NCBI GenBank assembly: GCA_039024435.1
Contig: JBCCQH010000001.1
Coordinates: 62,001 to 126,000 of the forward strand
Origin: JBCCQH01 sp039024435
Lineage (GTDB): Bacteria > Bacteroidota > Bacteroidia > J057 > JADKCL01
Length of the DNA: 64,000 nucleotides
Direction of reading: 5' to 3'
Made by a program: the position numbers and the translations under genes. Positions within the stretch are counted from its first letter, which is position 1. Every line of letters starts with the position of its first letter. Shown here piece by piece: positions 39,565 to 48,849 of this stretch. Under the pieces are notes generated by a model. That model saw only the letters and a list, made by a program, of their open reading frames with translations, made no database searches and was not told where the DNA came from.

Positions 39565-41039
39565 ATCGCCCCCCGGGAAGCATCGGGGTCGGCACCGGAC
39601 TGTTCCCGGAAAAGGTCCAGCATGCTGCGCTGCGTCATCTTTCCCTTCAGCCAGAGGGAAAAGTCAAACCAGTGCTCGTACGGATTGGGTCCGACATCGA
39701 GCAGCTTCTGCGATTCCGCGTGGTAATTGGCGTAAAGCAGATCTATCCGTTGCGCATTGCCGGGATTGGAACAGCGGGAGAGAACCCCCGCGGCCAACTT
39801 GAAAAACCGATTTTCCTTGTAGGGGCCGAGCTTCCGGAAATTCTTGATCATGCGGGGAATGTCATCGTAGTCTTCTTTTTCGAAGGCCAAAATGATTTCC
39901 AGCAGGCGGTACATTTCGTAGCTGCGGGCGATGAATTCGCTCTGCCGAAACCGGCGCAGGGAAGCGATCAGCCTCCCTGCTTCATCCCATTTTGCCGCTG
40001 CAATACAGTAATAAAGGGCGAAATAAAGGTTTTGGCTTACGAATTGCGGGTGGATTCCGGCGTGTGGTTTCACCATGGTTAAGATTTCCTGCAGAGCGAC
40101 GTCGCCCCCCGCAAGATTGCCTTGGATGATCGCCAGTTGGATGCGGTAGGGATAGAGCTGAATAAGCTTTTCCCATTCGGTCCGCTTTTCTGAGCTCTTC
40201 AGGTTGCCGACCTGGAAGATGATCCGCTCGGCTTCCTCGTAGTTCTCGGCAATCGAGTTGAGGTTTGAAAGGGCGATCAGTTCGCGGGTGAAGAAGAAGT
40301 CCCGGCTCTGTTTGATCCAGGGATAGGTTTCCCGCAGGGTCGTGACCGTCTGCTGGTGACGGATCGCAGCGGCAAAGTCCCGGGAAAAGGTACTCAGCCG
40401 CAACTGGATGCGCCAGTAGAGGTACTGGGCGCGGACGGATAGGGCCTGGCCGGGAGATTCCATCAAAGGAGAGTTGCGCACATTTTGAATCACGATGGCC
40501 CGGCGCTCGGGCGTGCAATCCGGAGAATTGGTCGCGCTCAAGCGCTGGTTCAGTCCCAGGTAGGCGAGGCAATTGGTGTGCTTGCGGATGGCCGTTTCGG
40601 CGGACATGGCTTCGTGCTCGAAGGGCGTGGTAATGATCCAGGCCAGTTCGTGCAGTTGTTGAATCACCTCGAACTTTTCCAGGCGCTCGGCTTCGGCCAT
40701 GGCTCCGCGCCAGAGTTGGATCGCACCTTCGTTGTTCATCTGGAAGGTCAATTTGCGCACGCCGACGACCGCATCCATCAACTTTCCTTCCGGATCGGCA
40801 TGGCCGATCAGCCGCAGGGCCAGGTCGCCCAGCTCATCGAGCAAGCGGTTCTTCTTTTGCTTGGTCACGCCCAGCCGCTTGAGCAGGGTAGTTTCGTCGT
40901 ATGCTTGAGAAGCGAGAAAAACATCGATGATTCGGGACATGGTCGGACCATTTGGCCCCGACTGCAAAGCCGAGCGCAAATGGCCCCGTTCTTTGTCGGG
41001 GAGGTGTTTGACCAATTGAAATACGGTGGTGCCTTTCAA
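39561..41039 (-). CDS. 492-residue helical protein, duplicated cassette copy 1
   Basis: The function is unknown. It is a soluble, helix-rich protein without signal peptide or membrane segments; composition suggests stacked helical repeats. The paralogue at 42186-43664 has the same length (492) and shares long blocks: KKNRLLDELG.LALRLIG, DAVV.VRKL.FQM.N.GAI, RLEKF.VI.QLHELAWI.TT, and KQSRDFFFTRE. The start is TTG at 41039, supported by the near-identical bases around it in both copies (CTTGTTTTGAAAGGCAC). It is convergent with, and overlaps by four bases, the small secreted protein gene. Confidence 0.82.
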   Translation of the reverse strand: MKGTTVFQLVKHLPDKERGHLRSALQSGPNGPTMSRIIDVFLASQAYDETTLLKRLGVTKQKKNRLLDELGDLALRLIGHADPEGKLMDAVVGVRKLTFQMNNEGAIQLWRGAMAEAERLEKFEVIQQLHELAWIITTPFEHEAMSAETAIRKHTNCLAYLGLNQRLSATNSPDCTPERRAIVIQNVRNSPLMESPGQALSVRAQYLYWRIQLRLSTFSRDFAAAIRHQQTVTTLRETYPWIKQSRDFFFTRELIALSNLNSIAENYEEAERIIFQVGNLKSSEKRTEWEKLIQLYPYRIQLAIIQGNLAGGDVALQEILTMVKPHAGIHPQFVSQNLYFALYYCIAAAKWDEAGRLIASLRRFRQSEFIARSYEMYRLLEIILAFEKEDYDDIPRMIKNFRKLGPYKENRFFKLAAGVLSRCSNPGNAQRIDLLYANYHAESQKLLDVGPNPYEHWFDFSLWLKGKMTQRSMLDLFREQSGADPDASRGAI

Positions 41040-41610
41040 AACAAGGGGCCTAATGCTGCTGAAATCAACTTAAATCGCTGAGCTTTAATCTATTTTGGAA
41101 CCTGAATATAAATAAATTATCCGCTTTTCTGCCGTTAAAAGCGAAGTTTTTTGCAGATCGTTTCCATTCCGGGTCGGGGGGAGACGTGGTCCGGTCAAGT
41201 GGGGTCGGACCGCCTGGCGGGGATATTGTTGAAGTGACCCAAATTTCAACCACCTGGCTCCCGAAATGGCACTTTTGGGGTCGGTCTTTGCTTTGTCCTA
41301 CCACGGTGGATTTTGGGTGGTTTCCTGGCCCGGCGCGAGGAGCTGCGCACCTGGCCCGGCATGGGAAAATTGCTTTTCGCCCCGGACCTTTGCTCCCCTT
41401 CGCTCGGACCCATTTCTGCTCCGATCCAGGCGCAGGAAATGGGCGACGTTTTGGGGGAAGTTGTCCCCCGATTTGCTGCGGCGCTGCCCGGCGTTCTCCC
41501 CTCCCAATGTCGTCTTTCCTGCCTCTAATGCACGATAATTTCGTACCTTACCCTATTCGCCCACGGTCAGTGGGCATTTATTTTTGTCAACAGTAAAAAC
41601 CACCAACGTT
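41040..41610. other. Intergenic region between cassette copies
   Basis: These 571 bases have no supported gene. Several short frames overlap on both strands without family features. The last 70 bases are the conserved leader of the second small secreted gene (hairpin 41559-41575, then TTTGTCAAC). The first 60 bases must hold the promoter of the 41039 TTG-start gene. Confidence 0.5.
41559..41575 (+). promoter_or_regulatory. Conserved leader hairpin, copy 2
   Basis: GCCCAC-GGTCA-GTGGGC lies 35 bases before the ATG at 41611 and matches the hairpin before the paralogous gene at 39259. It is followed by an AT-rich run with five T residues, so it could also act as an attenuator. Confidence 0.5.
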
Positions 41611-41916
41611 ATGAAACGTTCGCAGATTTTTGTGTCCCTGATGATCGCAGGGCTGTTCTCTTTGGGCACGATCCCAGCCCGCAATTTTACCCCTCAGTCC
41701 ACGGAGCTTTTGGAAGTGGCAGTGGAACCGAGTGCCGTCAAAAAGCGTGTGCTCGAAGCTGCTGGTTTCCGGTGGGACATTTCCTACAGCGCCTTACTCG
41801 ATTTATATACCAAAGGGCGCGTGTTTGTCGTCGACAATGGCGACTGCACCTACACGGTGATCCTGAAGAAAGCGGATGGCAATCCGTTGATCGCGACGAT
41901 TGAGGATTACGCATAA
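41611..41916 (+). CDS. Small secreted protein, duplicated cassette copy 2
   Basis: The 101-residue product has a signal peptide (MKRSQIFVSLMIAGLFSLGT, cleavage near IPA). It is paralogous to the 39259-39564 product, with RVLEAAGFRWD, KGRVFVVDNGD and CTYTVILKKADGNPLIATIE as matching segments. It lacks most of the cysteines of copy 1 and has a single Cys before TYTVIL. Here the convergent helical-protein gene ends 269 bases away instead of overlapping. The ATG at 41611 is preferred over one at 41584 because the context is identical to copy 1. Confidence 0.8.
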   Translation: MKRSQIFVSLMIAGLFSLGTIPARNFTPQSTELLEVAVEPSAVKKRVLEAAGFRWDISYSALLDLYTKGRVFVVDNGDCTYTVILKKADGNPLIATIEDYA

Positions 41917-42185
41917 GTGCGAAGGATTTGGTGCCCTTGCGCATTCCAGTGAGTGGGTTTTGTAGTAAAGCTGGGCAGGGGCACCGGATCCCATTTGGGT
42001 CAAGTGCGCTGAGAAGATGCGATTTTTGGGTTAAGTCGAAGGCGATTTGATTGCGAACAAGGAAGGAAATTTACCCGGAGGCTGACACGAGGTCTCGCGC
42101 GGTGACCGGCGTATTTTTGAACGCCGACTGCGGGCCGGTGCACGAAGCTTGGACCGGAGGGATTTGGTACGTCAAGGGATTAGAA

Positions 42186-43664
42186 TCAGACGGCGGTACG
42201 GCGGACGTTATTTTCGCGGAGGGCCCGGGCGCGAAACCGGTCCAGCATCGTCCCCCCGTCGCGTTTGCTTTCCAGCCAGGTTGCCAAGTCAAACCAACTG
42301 AAAAACAGGCCGCTTTTTTCTGCTCGGATCGATTCCAATTGCTGCAGGTAATTGCCTTGTAGCCGGGCGACTTTTTCCGGTGTAGGGGCATTGGAGCAAC
42401 GGGCGATCATGCCGGTGGCGGTTTTCAGGAATTGATTCCCTTTGTATTCGCGGAGCTTGCGGAAGTTTTTGACTTTCTGCGGGATGTCGTCCCATTCGCC
42501 CTGTTCGTAGAGCACGACCAATTCGAGGAGGCGGGTAAATTCGTAGCCCCAGGGAATGAAATCACTGGCGGAATACTTGCGCCGCATGACCGCCGCTTGC
42601 CGGGCGGCAGCATCGATTTTGCCGGCCGCGATGAAGAAGTACAGGGCAAAATACCGGTTGCGGGTGACGAATCGGGGATCGAGTTCCGGATACGCCTCAA
42701 TGATGGCTTCGATTTTGGTGATTTCGGCGAGTCCCGCGTCTTCATCTCCGCGCCAAAGCGCCAATTGCAGCCGATAGGGGTACAACTGGGCGATTTTTTC
42801 CCATTCGGTGCGCCGTTCGGGACTTTCGACATTTCCCACTTGAAAGACGATGTTTTCCGCACTGGACAGGTCTTCGGCAATCGCCAGGTAGTTTGACAAA
42901 ACGATCATTTCGCGGGTGAAAAAGAAGTCGCGGCTTTGCTTGAGCCAGGGATGGGCCTGAATGAGGGCGATCAACTTGCGTTGAGGACCAGCGGCCTCGG
43001 CGTAGTTGCGGCGGTATTTGCCCAGAGAAGCCCGGAGATGCCAGTAGGCGCACTGGGCACGAAGGGATTGCGCGGCGTCTACCGACTGCAGGAGAGGTGA
43101 TTGGCCGACATACTGGAGAATGCGCGTCCGGTCTTCGGCGGTGCAACCCGGTTGCTTGATCCGGTCAAGCTGACTTTTCAGGTCCAGGTAGCCGAGGTAG
43201 TTTTGGTGTTTGCGCAGAGCTTCCTCTTCCGACATCGCAGAGAATTTGAGGGGTGTCGTTACGATCCAGGCCAGCTCGTGCAATTGCCGGATCACCGCGA
43301 ATTTTTCCAGGCGCTCCGCTTCGGCCATGGCCCAGCGCCAAAGAGGAATCGCTCCGGCATTGTGCATCTGAAAGACGAGCTTGCGTACCGCTACGACTGC
43401 ATCCATGAGTTTTCCTTCGGGATCGTCACTGCCAATAAGCCGCAGTGCCAGATTTCCCAATTCGTCGAGTAGCTTGTTTTTCTTGTGTTTGGAGGTTCCG
43501 AGCAGGTGCAACAGGGCCGCGCCATCGTAGGCATCGGCGGTGCGAAATGCCTCAATGATCTGCCCCATTAGGGGGCCGTTTGCGTCCGGTTTTACCGCAA
43601 ACTTCAGTCGTTCCAGTTCTTTGGCTGGGAGGTTGTGGATGAGTTGGAATGCAGTAGTGCCTTT
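42186..43664 (-). CDS. 492-residue helical protein, duplicated cassette copy 2
   Basis: This paralogue of the 39561-41039 product has identical length when the conserved TTG start at 43664 is used; an ATG at 43742 would add 26 residues with no match in copy 1. The sequence is soluble and helical. Shared blocks include KKNKLLDELGNLALRLIG, MDAVVAVRKLVFQMHN, and WLKQSRDFFFTREMIVLSN. The function is unknown. Together with the small secreted gene at 41611 it repeats the two-gene arrangement of copy 1. Confidence 0.82.
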   Translation of the reverse strand, partial: KGTTAFQLIHNLPAKELERLKFAVKPDANGPLMGQIIEAFRTADAYDGAALLHLLGTSKHKKNKLLDELGNLALRLIGSDDPEGKLMDAVVAVRKLVFQMHNAGAIPLWRWAMAEAERLEKFAVIRQLHELAWIVTTPLKFSAMSEEEALRKHQNYLGYLDLKSQLDRIKQPGCTAEDRTRILQYVGQSPLLQSVDAAQSLRAQCAYWHLRASLGKYRRNYAEAAGPQRKLIALIQAHPWLKQSRDFFFTREMIVLSNYLAIAEDLSSAENIVFQVGNVESPERRTEWEKIAQLYPYRLQLALWRGDEDAGLAEITKIEAIIEAYPELDPRFVTRNRYFALYFFIAAGKIDAAARQAAVMRRKYSASDFIPWGYEFTRLLELVVLYEQGEWDDIPQKVKNFRKLREYKGNQFLKTATGMIARCSNAPTPEKVARLQGNYLQQLESIRAEKSGLFFSWFDLATWLESKRDGGTMLDRFRARALRENNVRRTAV

Positions 43665-44295
43665 CAAAACAAGGACGCTAAGTTGGCTAAGTGTGGCGTT
43701 AAGGTGCTGAGCTTGAACTCGATTTGTGTGAAATATACGCAAATATCCGCATTCCCCTTGCCCAAAGTGGAGTTTTTTCGCACGGAGGTTCGGTATACTT
43801 TGCTATCAGATTGTTAAGGTTAAGCGGCGAGGCTCATTGAATCACACCGTTTGATCCTGCAATACGAAGCGAACGTTTCACTGAATGACTCATTGGTGTC
43901 CGCAACCTATCGCTCTTTGGGTATTATCAGTTGACAAACACAACATAGGGCGGCACCAAAGAAAAAGCGGGGACTTTGGTTGTTACCATCGCTCAAGTGA
44001 GACAGCAACGCCCTTCAATTGGGGGCGCTGCTGCTCAACTCCCCGGAGTGAAAACGTCGAAAACCGCCGGATACGGCGCTTGATCTTTGAAAAAAATTAT
44101 ACCCTTTTCCGTGCAAGAGCCTAGCAGCTTCCGGAAAAAGTCGCGGCATACCTAATGACCACTTACAAACCTGCCATGATGGAAAAGGCCGGCCTGTGGA
44201 AGGCAAAGCTGACTGTATAAATATAACGAACATGACAGACACTCCTGATTTCCCTCTTGTCGTGAGCTCCAATCGCGGCTATACAAAACCCAAAT
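43665..44295. other. Intergenic region, no supported gene
   Basis: About 630 bases between the helical-protein gene and the YhiN-like gene, both on the minus strand. Short frames on both strands (for example 43885-44124 plus and 44015-44272 minus) overlap each other and show no domain, signal peptide or start context. The promoter of the 43664 gene should lie in the first 100 bases. Confidence 0.45.
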
Positions 44296-45582
44296 TTAGC
44301 TTTGCGTCTCCCCTACCGGTCCCTTTCCGTTTCCCCTCTTTTCATTGACTTCCATTTGAGCCATCGCTTTTCCGGCGATCCAGCCGGTGGTCCAAGCGGC
44401 TTGGAAGTTGAACCCTCCCGTGATGGCATCGATGTCCAGGACTTCTCCGGCGAAATGCAGTCCGGGGAACTGCTTGCTTTCCATGGTTTTGAAATTTACT
44501 TCGGCTAGCTTGACGCCTCCGGCAGTCACAAATTCATCTTTGTAGGTGCTTTTGCCGGTTACCGGAAAGTGGGTGCCGCCGAGTGCTTCCGCCAATTTGC
44601 GCAGAGAAACATTGCTGGTTTCGGCCCAGCGGATTTGCTCTCCGATACCGCATGCCTCCACCAGTCGCTTCCAGAGCCGGCCGGGCAATCCAAAGGGAGA
44701 ACGCCGGGCCACCGCTTGGCGCGGCACCGCCTGCCGCTGGGCCTGCAGCACCGTGAACAGGGTTTCGGGAGTATGTCCCGCAACCCAATTGACCCGCAGC
44801 CCAAACTGATGCCGTTTCTCGGCCAGTACCCGGGCTCCCCAAGCCGAGAGCCGGAGTACTGCCGGTCCACTCAGGCCCCAATGGGTGATGAGGATCGGCC
44901 CACTTTCGTGGAGGCGGGTACCTTCGGCCCAGACTTCGCCTTCGGTGGCGATTCCGGCCAATCCTTCGAGCCGGGGGTCCTCGATGTTGAGGGTAAACAG
45001 GGAGGGCACGGGGGGGATAACCGTGTGTCCCAGTTGTGCCAGGGCGGTCCAGAGGCGGGGACTGCTGCCGGGAGCCAGGAGCACGCGGTCGGCGGTCAAG
45101 GGTTGTTTGCCGGCGGAGAGCCGCCAGCGGCCATCGGATTGGCGTTGCAGAGCGTCGACATTGGTTTTGGTGCGGACTTCGACGCCGGCTCGGGTGGCTG
45201 CCTGGGTGAGGCAGTCAATGATGGTTTGGGAGGAATCGGTCACCGGAAACATGCGGCCGTCGGCTTCGGTTTTGAGTTCGACGCCGCGCTCGGCGTACCA
45301 GCCTTGGGTGTCGCCGCTACAAAACCGGTGGAAGGGTCCGAGCAAAGCTTTGCTGCCGCGGGGGTAGGCTTTGGCGAGTTCTCGCGGATCGTATTCGGCG
45401 TGGCAGACGTTGCAGCGGCCTCCGCCGGAGATCTTGACCTTGCCGAGGACTTTGGCGGCGCGCTCCAGGAGGATGACCCGGAGATGTGGGGCATTTTCCG
45501 CACAGGTGATCGCTGCGAAAAACCCCGCCGCACCCCCGCCGACGACAGCGATGGTCGAAGTATTTGCCGGAGAAATTTCCAT
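44296..45582 (-). CDS. HI0933/YhiN-family flavoprotein
   Basis: The 428-residue flavoprotein has IAVVGGGAAGFFAAITCAE as the dinucleotide motif, then the family hallmark GKVKISGGGRCNVCH. Further features are ADGRMFPVTDSSQTI, LITHWGLSGPAVLRLS, and the C-terminal FAGEVLDIDAITGGFNFQAA segment, which closes the FAD site. Members are annotated as aminoacetone-oxidase-like or HI0933 flavoproteins; the physiological substrate is unclear. The ATG at 45582 was chosen; the frame upstream is open but has no matching family sequence. Confidence 0.92.
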   Translation of the reverse strand: MEISPANTSTIAVVGGGAAGFFAAITCAENAPHLRVILLERAAKVLGKVKISGGGRCNVCHAEYDPRELAKAYPRGSKALLGPFHRFCSGDTQGWYAERGVELKTEADGRMFPVTDSSQTIIDCLTQAATRAGVEVRTKTNVDALQRQSDGRWRLSAGKQPLTADRVLLAPGSSPRLWTALAQLGHTVIPPVPSLFTLNIEDPRLEGLAGIATEGEVWAEGTRLHESGPILITHWGLSGPAVLRLSAWGARVLAEKRHQFGLRVNWVAGHTPETLFTVLQAQRQAVPRQAVARRSPFGLPGRLWKRLVEACGIGEQIRWAETSNVSLRKLAEALGGTHFPVTGKSTYKDEFVTAGGVKLAEVNFKTMESKQFPGLHFAGEVLDIDAITGGFNFQAAWTTGWIAGKAMAQMEVNEKRGNGKGPVGETQS

Positions 45583-46033
45583 GCAGTAAAAATAGCTCAA
45601 ATCGGTAAATGTACCCGTTACCTGCGTCAGACAGCAGTCATGCCCGTTTTGTTCAACGGAATGTTCAATGTTTATGGGAAAAGGTTGAACAAAACAAATT
45701 ATTGTCGTATATTTCCAATCTGATAGGATCAACTGAATAAAATCAGAAAGATCGCTACGCAAGAAACGAAACGTCAAAAAATACCCTTGTCCTTTTAACA
45801 TTTTGATTTGGCAATACCGGCCCGCTTGAAGTCGGCGCTATTGTTGTCCGCCCACTCTGTCTTTTTTTGACCCAACAAAATTTCGGGCCCAGATGGAGGT
45901 AAATCGCTTGGAATAAATTCATTCTAAATGTTTTGCGGGAGGATTGTATCCTGTGTTTACCCGATTCTTAGTCGAATGCGGAGGTTTGCCGGTATGCTTG
46001 TACTTCATCAACCTAAACCATTTTAACTCAATT
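45583..46033. other. Divergent promoter region
   Basis: 451 bases between the leftward flavoprotein gene and the rightward T9SS-sorted protein gene. The open frame upstream of 46034 (from 45944) is not supported because the signal peptide starts at 46034. The region is AT-rich and probably carries both promoters. Confidence 0.5.
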
Positions 46034-47575
46034 ATGAAGAAATTGAACATGTCCATTCAAACATTGCTTGTCGCCATTGCATTGTTGTTCAGCGCGACTG
46101 CGGTCAATGCGCAGTTGCCCGGCAAACCGGGTGGAAACACTTTGAACTTCTTTGACACAAACCCGTTTGGCGGTCAGATTGCTCAGGAACAAGTCGCCGG
46201 TACGTTCGGCACCTTTGGACCGGGCGAGCAGTGGATCGGAATCGGTCAACCGACGATTGGTCCCGGTGGTCCCTTGCTTCCGGTGTACGGGATGCGCATC
46301 CAGTGGGGTGGCAATCTGGGTACCTTCTCTTTGGAAGACAATGGTCAACTCGAAATTCAGTGGGGTGGGCTTGGCTCCACCAGTGAGCTTGATTTCAACT
46401 TTGTGAACAATCCTTTCGGTGGTTCTGCCGGCGAACTCAACGTAATGCGCATGACTGCTGCTGGTCGGGTGGGGATCAATACCGCCAACCCGCAGGGACG
46501 CTTGGACGTTCAGGTCGGTACCAGCGACGCTGAAGTCAATGGAGGCAATATCCGGAATCGGCGCTCCAGTGGAACGATCTACGGACTCCAGTCTTCCGCT
46601 TCCAATGGTTCCAACACCCGCAAGTTCGGCGCATTTACCGCCGGCACTGGTTTGGGTGTCGGCTACGGTACGTATGGCCTCGGCAAGATCGAAGAAGGCG
46701 AAGCCTACGGTCTGTTTGGTGAAGGTGTCGTGTGCAGTGGCGTTGCCTACGGAGTATACGGCCGAGTCGATCTCTGTGGCTCGGGTGCCACCGGTTTTGC
46801 TGGTTTCTTTGATGGTGATGTATTCGTGACGGGCACCTTGACCCATCTTTCGGATCGCCGCCTGAAGAAGAACATCGAAAACGAAACCGAGGCCATCGAC
46901 CGCATCATGCAGTTGCGTCCGACGACTTATGAATTCAATACGGAAAAGTTTGATTTCATGAACCTGGACCGCGGTCTGAACCACGGTTTCATCGCTCAGG
47001 AACTGGAAGAAGTGTTTCCGGAAATGGTGAGCAAAGTGGTCCACCCGATTGATCCTTCCGTGGGTGAGTTGAACGAGGAGGAAATTGCAAACCTCAAAGA
47101 GCCGGGAGCGACCAACTTTGAACTGAAAAGCGTGAACTACACGATGCTGATCCCCGTCCTTACCAAGGCGATCCAGGAGCAGCAGACCCAACTGGAAACG
47201 GAAAAAGCCCGCAACGACGAATTGCAGTCCGAACTGGAAAACATCAAGGCGCAGCTTGCTCTGCTCAACACGAGCATGGGCAAGGGTGCCACCGGCCTGA
47301 ACGACCTGGAGAGCAATGTCCTCTTCCAGAACGTGCCGAATCCGTTTGACCAGGATACCGAAATCCGTTACACTACGGTGCGCACGGCTTCGGACGTGGT
47401 GCTGAATGTCTACAATCTGCAGGGCCAGGAAATCGCACGCTTCAACAACCTGAAGCCGGGCGAAGGCTCCGTGAACATCACGGGCGCTTCTCTGGATGCC
47501 GGTATGTACCTCTACACCCTTATCGTAGATGGACAAGCCGCCGGTACCAAGCGGATGATTCTCACAAAAAATTGA
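46034..47575 (+). CDS. T9SS-sorted protein with S74 tail-fibre chaperone domain
   Basis: The 513-residue secreted protein has a signal peptide (MKKLNMSIQTLLVAIALLFS, cleavage near VNA-Q). Residues about 30-265 are Gly-rich beta-type repeats (VGINTANPQGRLDVQ style). An intramolecular chaperone domain of the Peptidase_S74 type starts near 270 (LSDRRLKKNIENETEAIDRI, GFIAQELEEVFPEMV). A coiled coil follows (about 385-415). The last 80 residues are a type A T9SS sorting domain (LFQNVPNPFDQDTEIRYTT, then SLDAGMYLYTLIVDGQ, ending KRMILTKN). The protein is therefore exported through the Sec and type IX pathways and displayed or released at the surface. The S74 domain usually trimerises and self-cleaves. 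Confidence 0.93.
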   Translation: MKKLNMSIQTLLVAIALLFSATAVNAQLPGKPGGNTLNFFDTNPFGGQIAQEQVAGTFGTFGPGEQWIGIGQPTIGPGGPLLPVYGMRIQWGGNLGTFSLEDNGQLEIQWGGLGSTSELDFNFVNNPFGGSAGELNVMRMTAAGRVGINTANPQGRLDVQVGTSDAEVNGGNIRNRRSSGTIYGLQSSASNGSNTRKFGAFTAGTGLGVGYGTYGLGKIEEGEAYGLFGEGVVCSGVAYGVYGRVDLCGSGATGFAGFFDGDVFVTGTLTHLSDRRLKKNIENETEAIDRIMQLRPTTYEFNTEKFDFMNLDRGLNHGFIAQELEEVFPEMVSKVVHPIDPSVGELNEEEIANLKEPGATNFELKSVNYTMLIPVLTKAIQEQQTQLETEKARNDELQSELENIKAQLALLNTSMGKGATGLNDLESNVLFQNVPNPFDQDTEIRYTTVRTASDVVLNVYNLQGQEIARFNNLKPGEGSVNITGASLDAGMYLYTLIVDGQAAGTKRMILTKN

Positions 47576-48006
47576 TGATTGGATGAAGCGTGGTTCCACT
47601 TGGGAATCGCCAAGATCGGGGATGTCGCACGCGGCGTCCCCGATTTGTATTTTGGGCCGGGGGACAAGCACCATTTTCGGCGAAAACCAACGCCGATTGC
47701 GCCTTGAAAATCGGTGTCTGCGTTCGAAAAACAAAGATTTTTGGGAAATGACTGATCTTCAATCGGATGGAAAAAAAGTGCCAGAAAAATTACAAACAAC
47801 CCCAGTTTTTGACACGAGGTGTCAAAAGCAATGCCGACTTTTGAACTGTACCACTCGGAAACACCTCCAGCATTTAAGATTCAAAAAACAAACCTATTAA
47901 TTCACACAATCTTTAGGTAAAATTTTATAGCAACGTTTTTCAAACAGGCCTGTGAAAGCGACCTGCTATGCTTTCTCACATTTTTCAAACCTTCATTATT
48001 TAAATC
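47576..48006. other. Intergenic region with terminator and RiPP promoter
   Basis: 431 bases between the T9SS protein gene and the first RiPP precursor gene. A hairpin at 47615-47653 ends the upstream transcript. The second half is very AT-rich and should carry the promoter of the RiPP operon; no unambiguous -33/-7 pair was picked. Confidence 0.55.
47615..47653 (+). terminator. Intrinsic terminator after T9SS-sorted protein gene
   Basis: The stem ATCGGGGA and TCCCCGAT, extended by G-U pairs into a GC-rich loop, is followed by TTGTATTTT. It lies 40 bases after the stop at 47575. Confidence 0.7.
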
Positions 48007-48366
48007 ATGAGTATTACCAAATCAGAGCAGCACGACGGTGCTTTGTCGAAGTATGCCCAGGTGCAAGCCCGCTTCTGGTCGGACCAAAATTTCCGCAACC
48101 AGATGATCGAAAACCCCAAAGGGGCGCTTGAGTCTTACGAAGTCGGCACGAAGTCTGGTCAGGCCCTCAATGTAGTGGTCAACGACTCGAAAACCGTCCA
48201 CCTGATCATTCCTCAGCGTCCGGCCGACTTGACGGCCCGCGATGCAGAAGTGCTGGCTGCAGGTGGTACCTTTGGCACCGGTGGCTCCATCGGAACTGCC
48301 GGGACCGCGTGTGGTTGTGCTGGTACCTTCGGGACCGTGTTTACCTTCGGCTGCGCCGACCTGTAA
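48007..48366 (+). CDS. NHLP-leader RiPP precursor peptide 1
   Basis: The 119-residue precursor has a leader of about 85 residues matching the nitrile-hydratase-like leader peptide (NHLP) pattern: VQARFWSDQNFRNQMIENP, then GALESY and TVHLIIPQRP. The leader ends in an Ala-Gly-Gly-type site (VLAAGG). The core of about 32 residues is Gly/Thr/Cys-rich (GTGGSIGTAGTACGCAG and FGTVFTFGCADL) and holds 7 Thr, 1 Ser and 3 Cys as possible azole sites. The leader binds the cyclodehydratase encoded downstream; the core would become a thiazole/oxazole peptide. The second precursor lies 38 bases downstream. Confidence 0.88.
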   Translation: MSITKSEQHDGALSKYAQVQARFWSDQNFRNQMIENPKGALESYEVGTKSGQALNVVVNDSKTVHLIIPQRPADLTARDAEVLAAGGTFGTGGSIGTAGTACGCAGTFGTVFTFGCADL

Positions 48367-48404
48367 GCCCTTTCTTCATTTTTTAACAACAAATCGACAA
48401 CATC

Positions 48405-48758
48405 ATGTCTAAATATTCTCACGAAGATCAGACTAAGATCTATTCGCAATTGATCGGTCGCGTATGGGCAGATCGCGAGTACGAAGAGCTCCTGAAGAGC
48501 AATCCCCGCGCCGCCCTCGCCCAAATGGGGCTGGAGTTTCCCGCTGACCGCGAAATCGTGGTAAAGCAAAACGATTCTCAGAATGTCTACTTTGCCCTCG
48601 ACGCTCAGCCGGTAAGTGCCGCTGCCCGTCTGGAAGTGGAGCAGGCCGCCGAATTTAGCTGCTTTGGTACCGTCGGTACCCTCGGAACGGCCGGTACCGC
48701 TTGTGGTACTCTGGGTTCCGCCGCCAGCTTCGGTACGGTCGGTTGCTACGACATCTGA
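48405..48758 (+). CDS. NHLP-leader RiPP precursor peptide 2
   Basis: The 117-residue precursor has a clear NHLP leader (IGRVWADREYEELLKSNPRA, then LAQMGLEFP and NVYFALDAQP). The core of about 34 residues (FSCFGTVGTLGTAGTACGTL then GSAASFGTVGCYDI) holds 6 Thr, 3 Ser and 3 Cys. The GTAGTAC string and the FG-x-C/GC-x-D-(L/I) end are shared with precursor 1, so both probably yield related products. It is followed by a hairpin (48776-48797) that would let precursor RNA outnumber enzyme RNA. Confidence 0.9.
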   Translation: MSKYSHEDQTKIYSQLIGRVWADREYEELLKSNPRAALAQMGLEFPADREIVVKQNDSQNVYFALDAQPVSAAARLEVEQAAEFSCFGTVGTLGTAGTACGTLGSAASFGTVGCYDI

Positions 48759-48775
48759 TCCTAGCTACACAAAAC

Positions 48776-48797
48776 GCCCGGAGAATCCGCTCCGGGC
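48776..48797 (+). terminator. Attenuator-like hairpin between precursors and enzymes
   Basis: GCCCGGAG and CTCCGGGC arms with a 6-base loop are followed by ACTTTTCCCC. It is a moderate terminator placed 17 bases after the second precursor stop and 52 bases before the cyclodehydratase ATG. Partial read-through is the usual way RiPP operons adjust the precursor to enzyme ratio. Confidence 0.6.
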
Positions 48798-48849
48798 ACT
48801 TTTCCCCTCTCAGATTGAGAAATTGTCAAATTGACTCAACCATCATCCA

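Noticed and set aside
46028..47734. Long minus-strand frame (568 codons) opposite the T9SS-sorted protein gene
   Set aside because: It mirrors the plus-strand gene, which has a signal peptide, S74 domain and T9SS signal. The antisense product has no domain and the frame is a by-product of codon bias.
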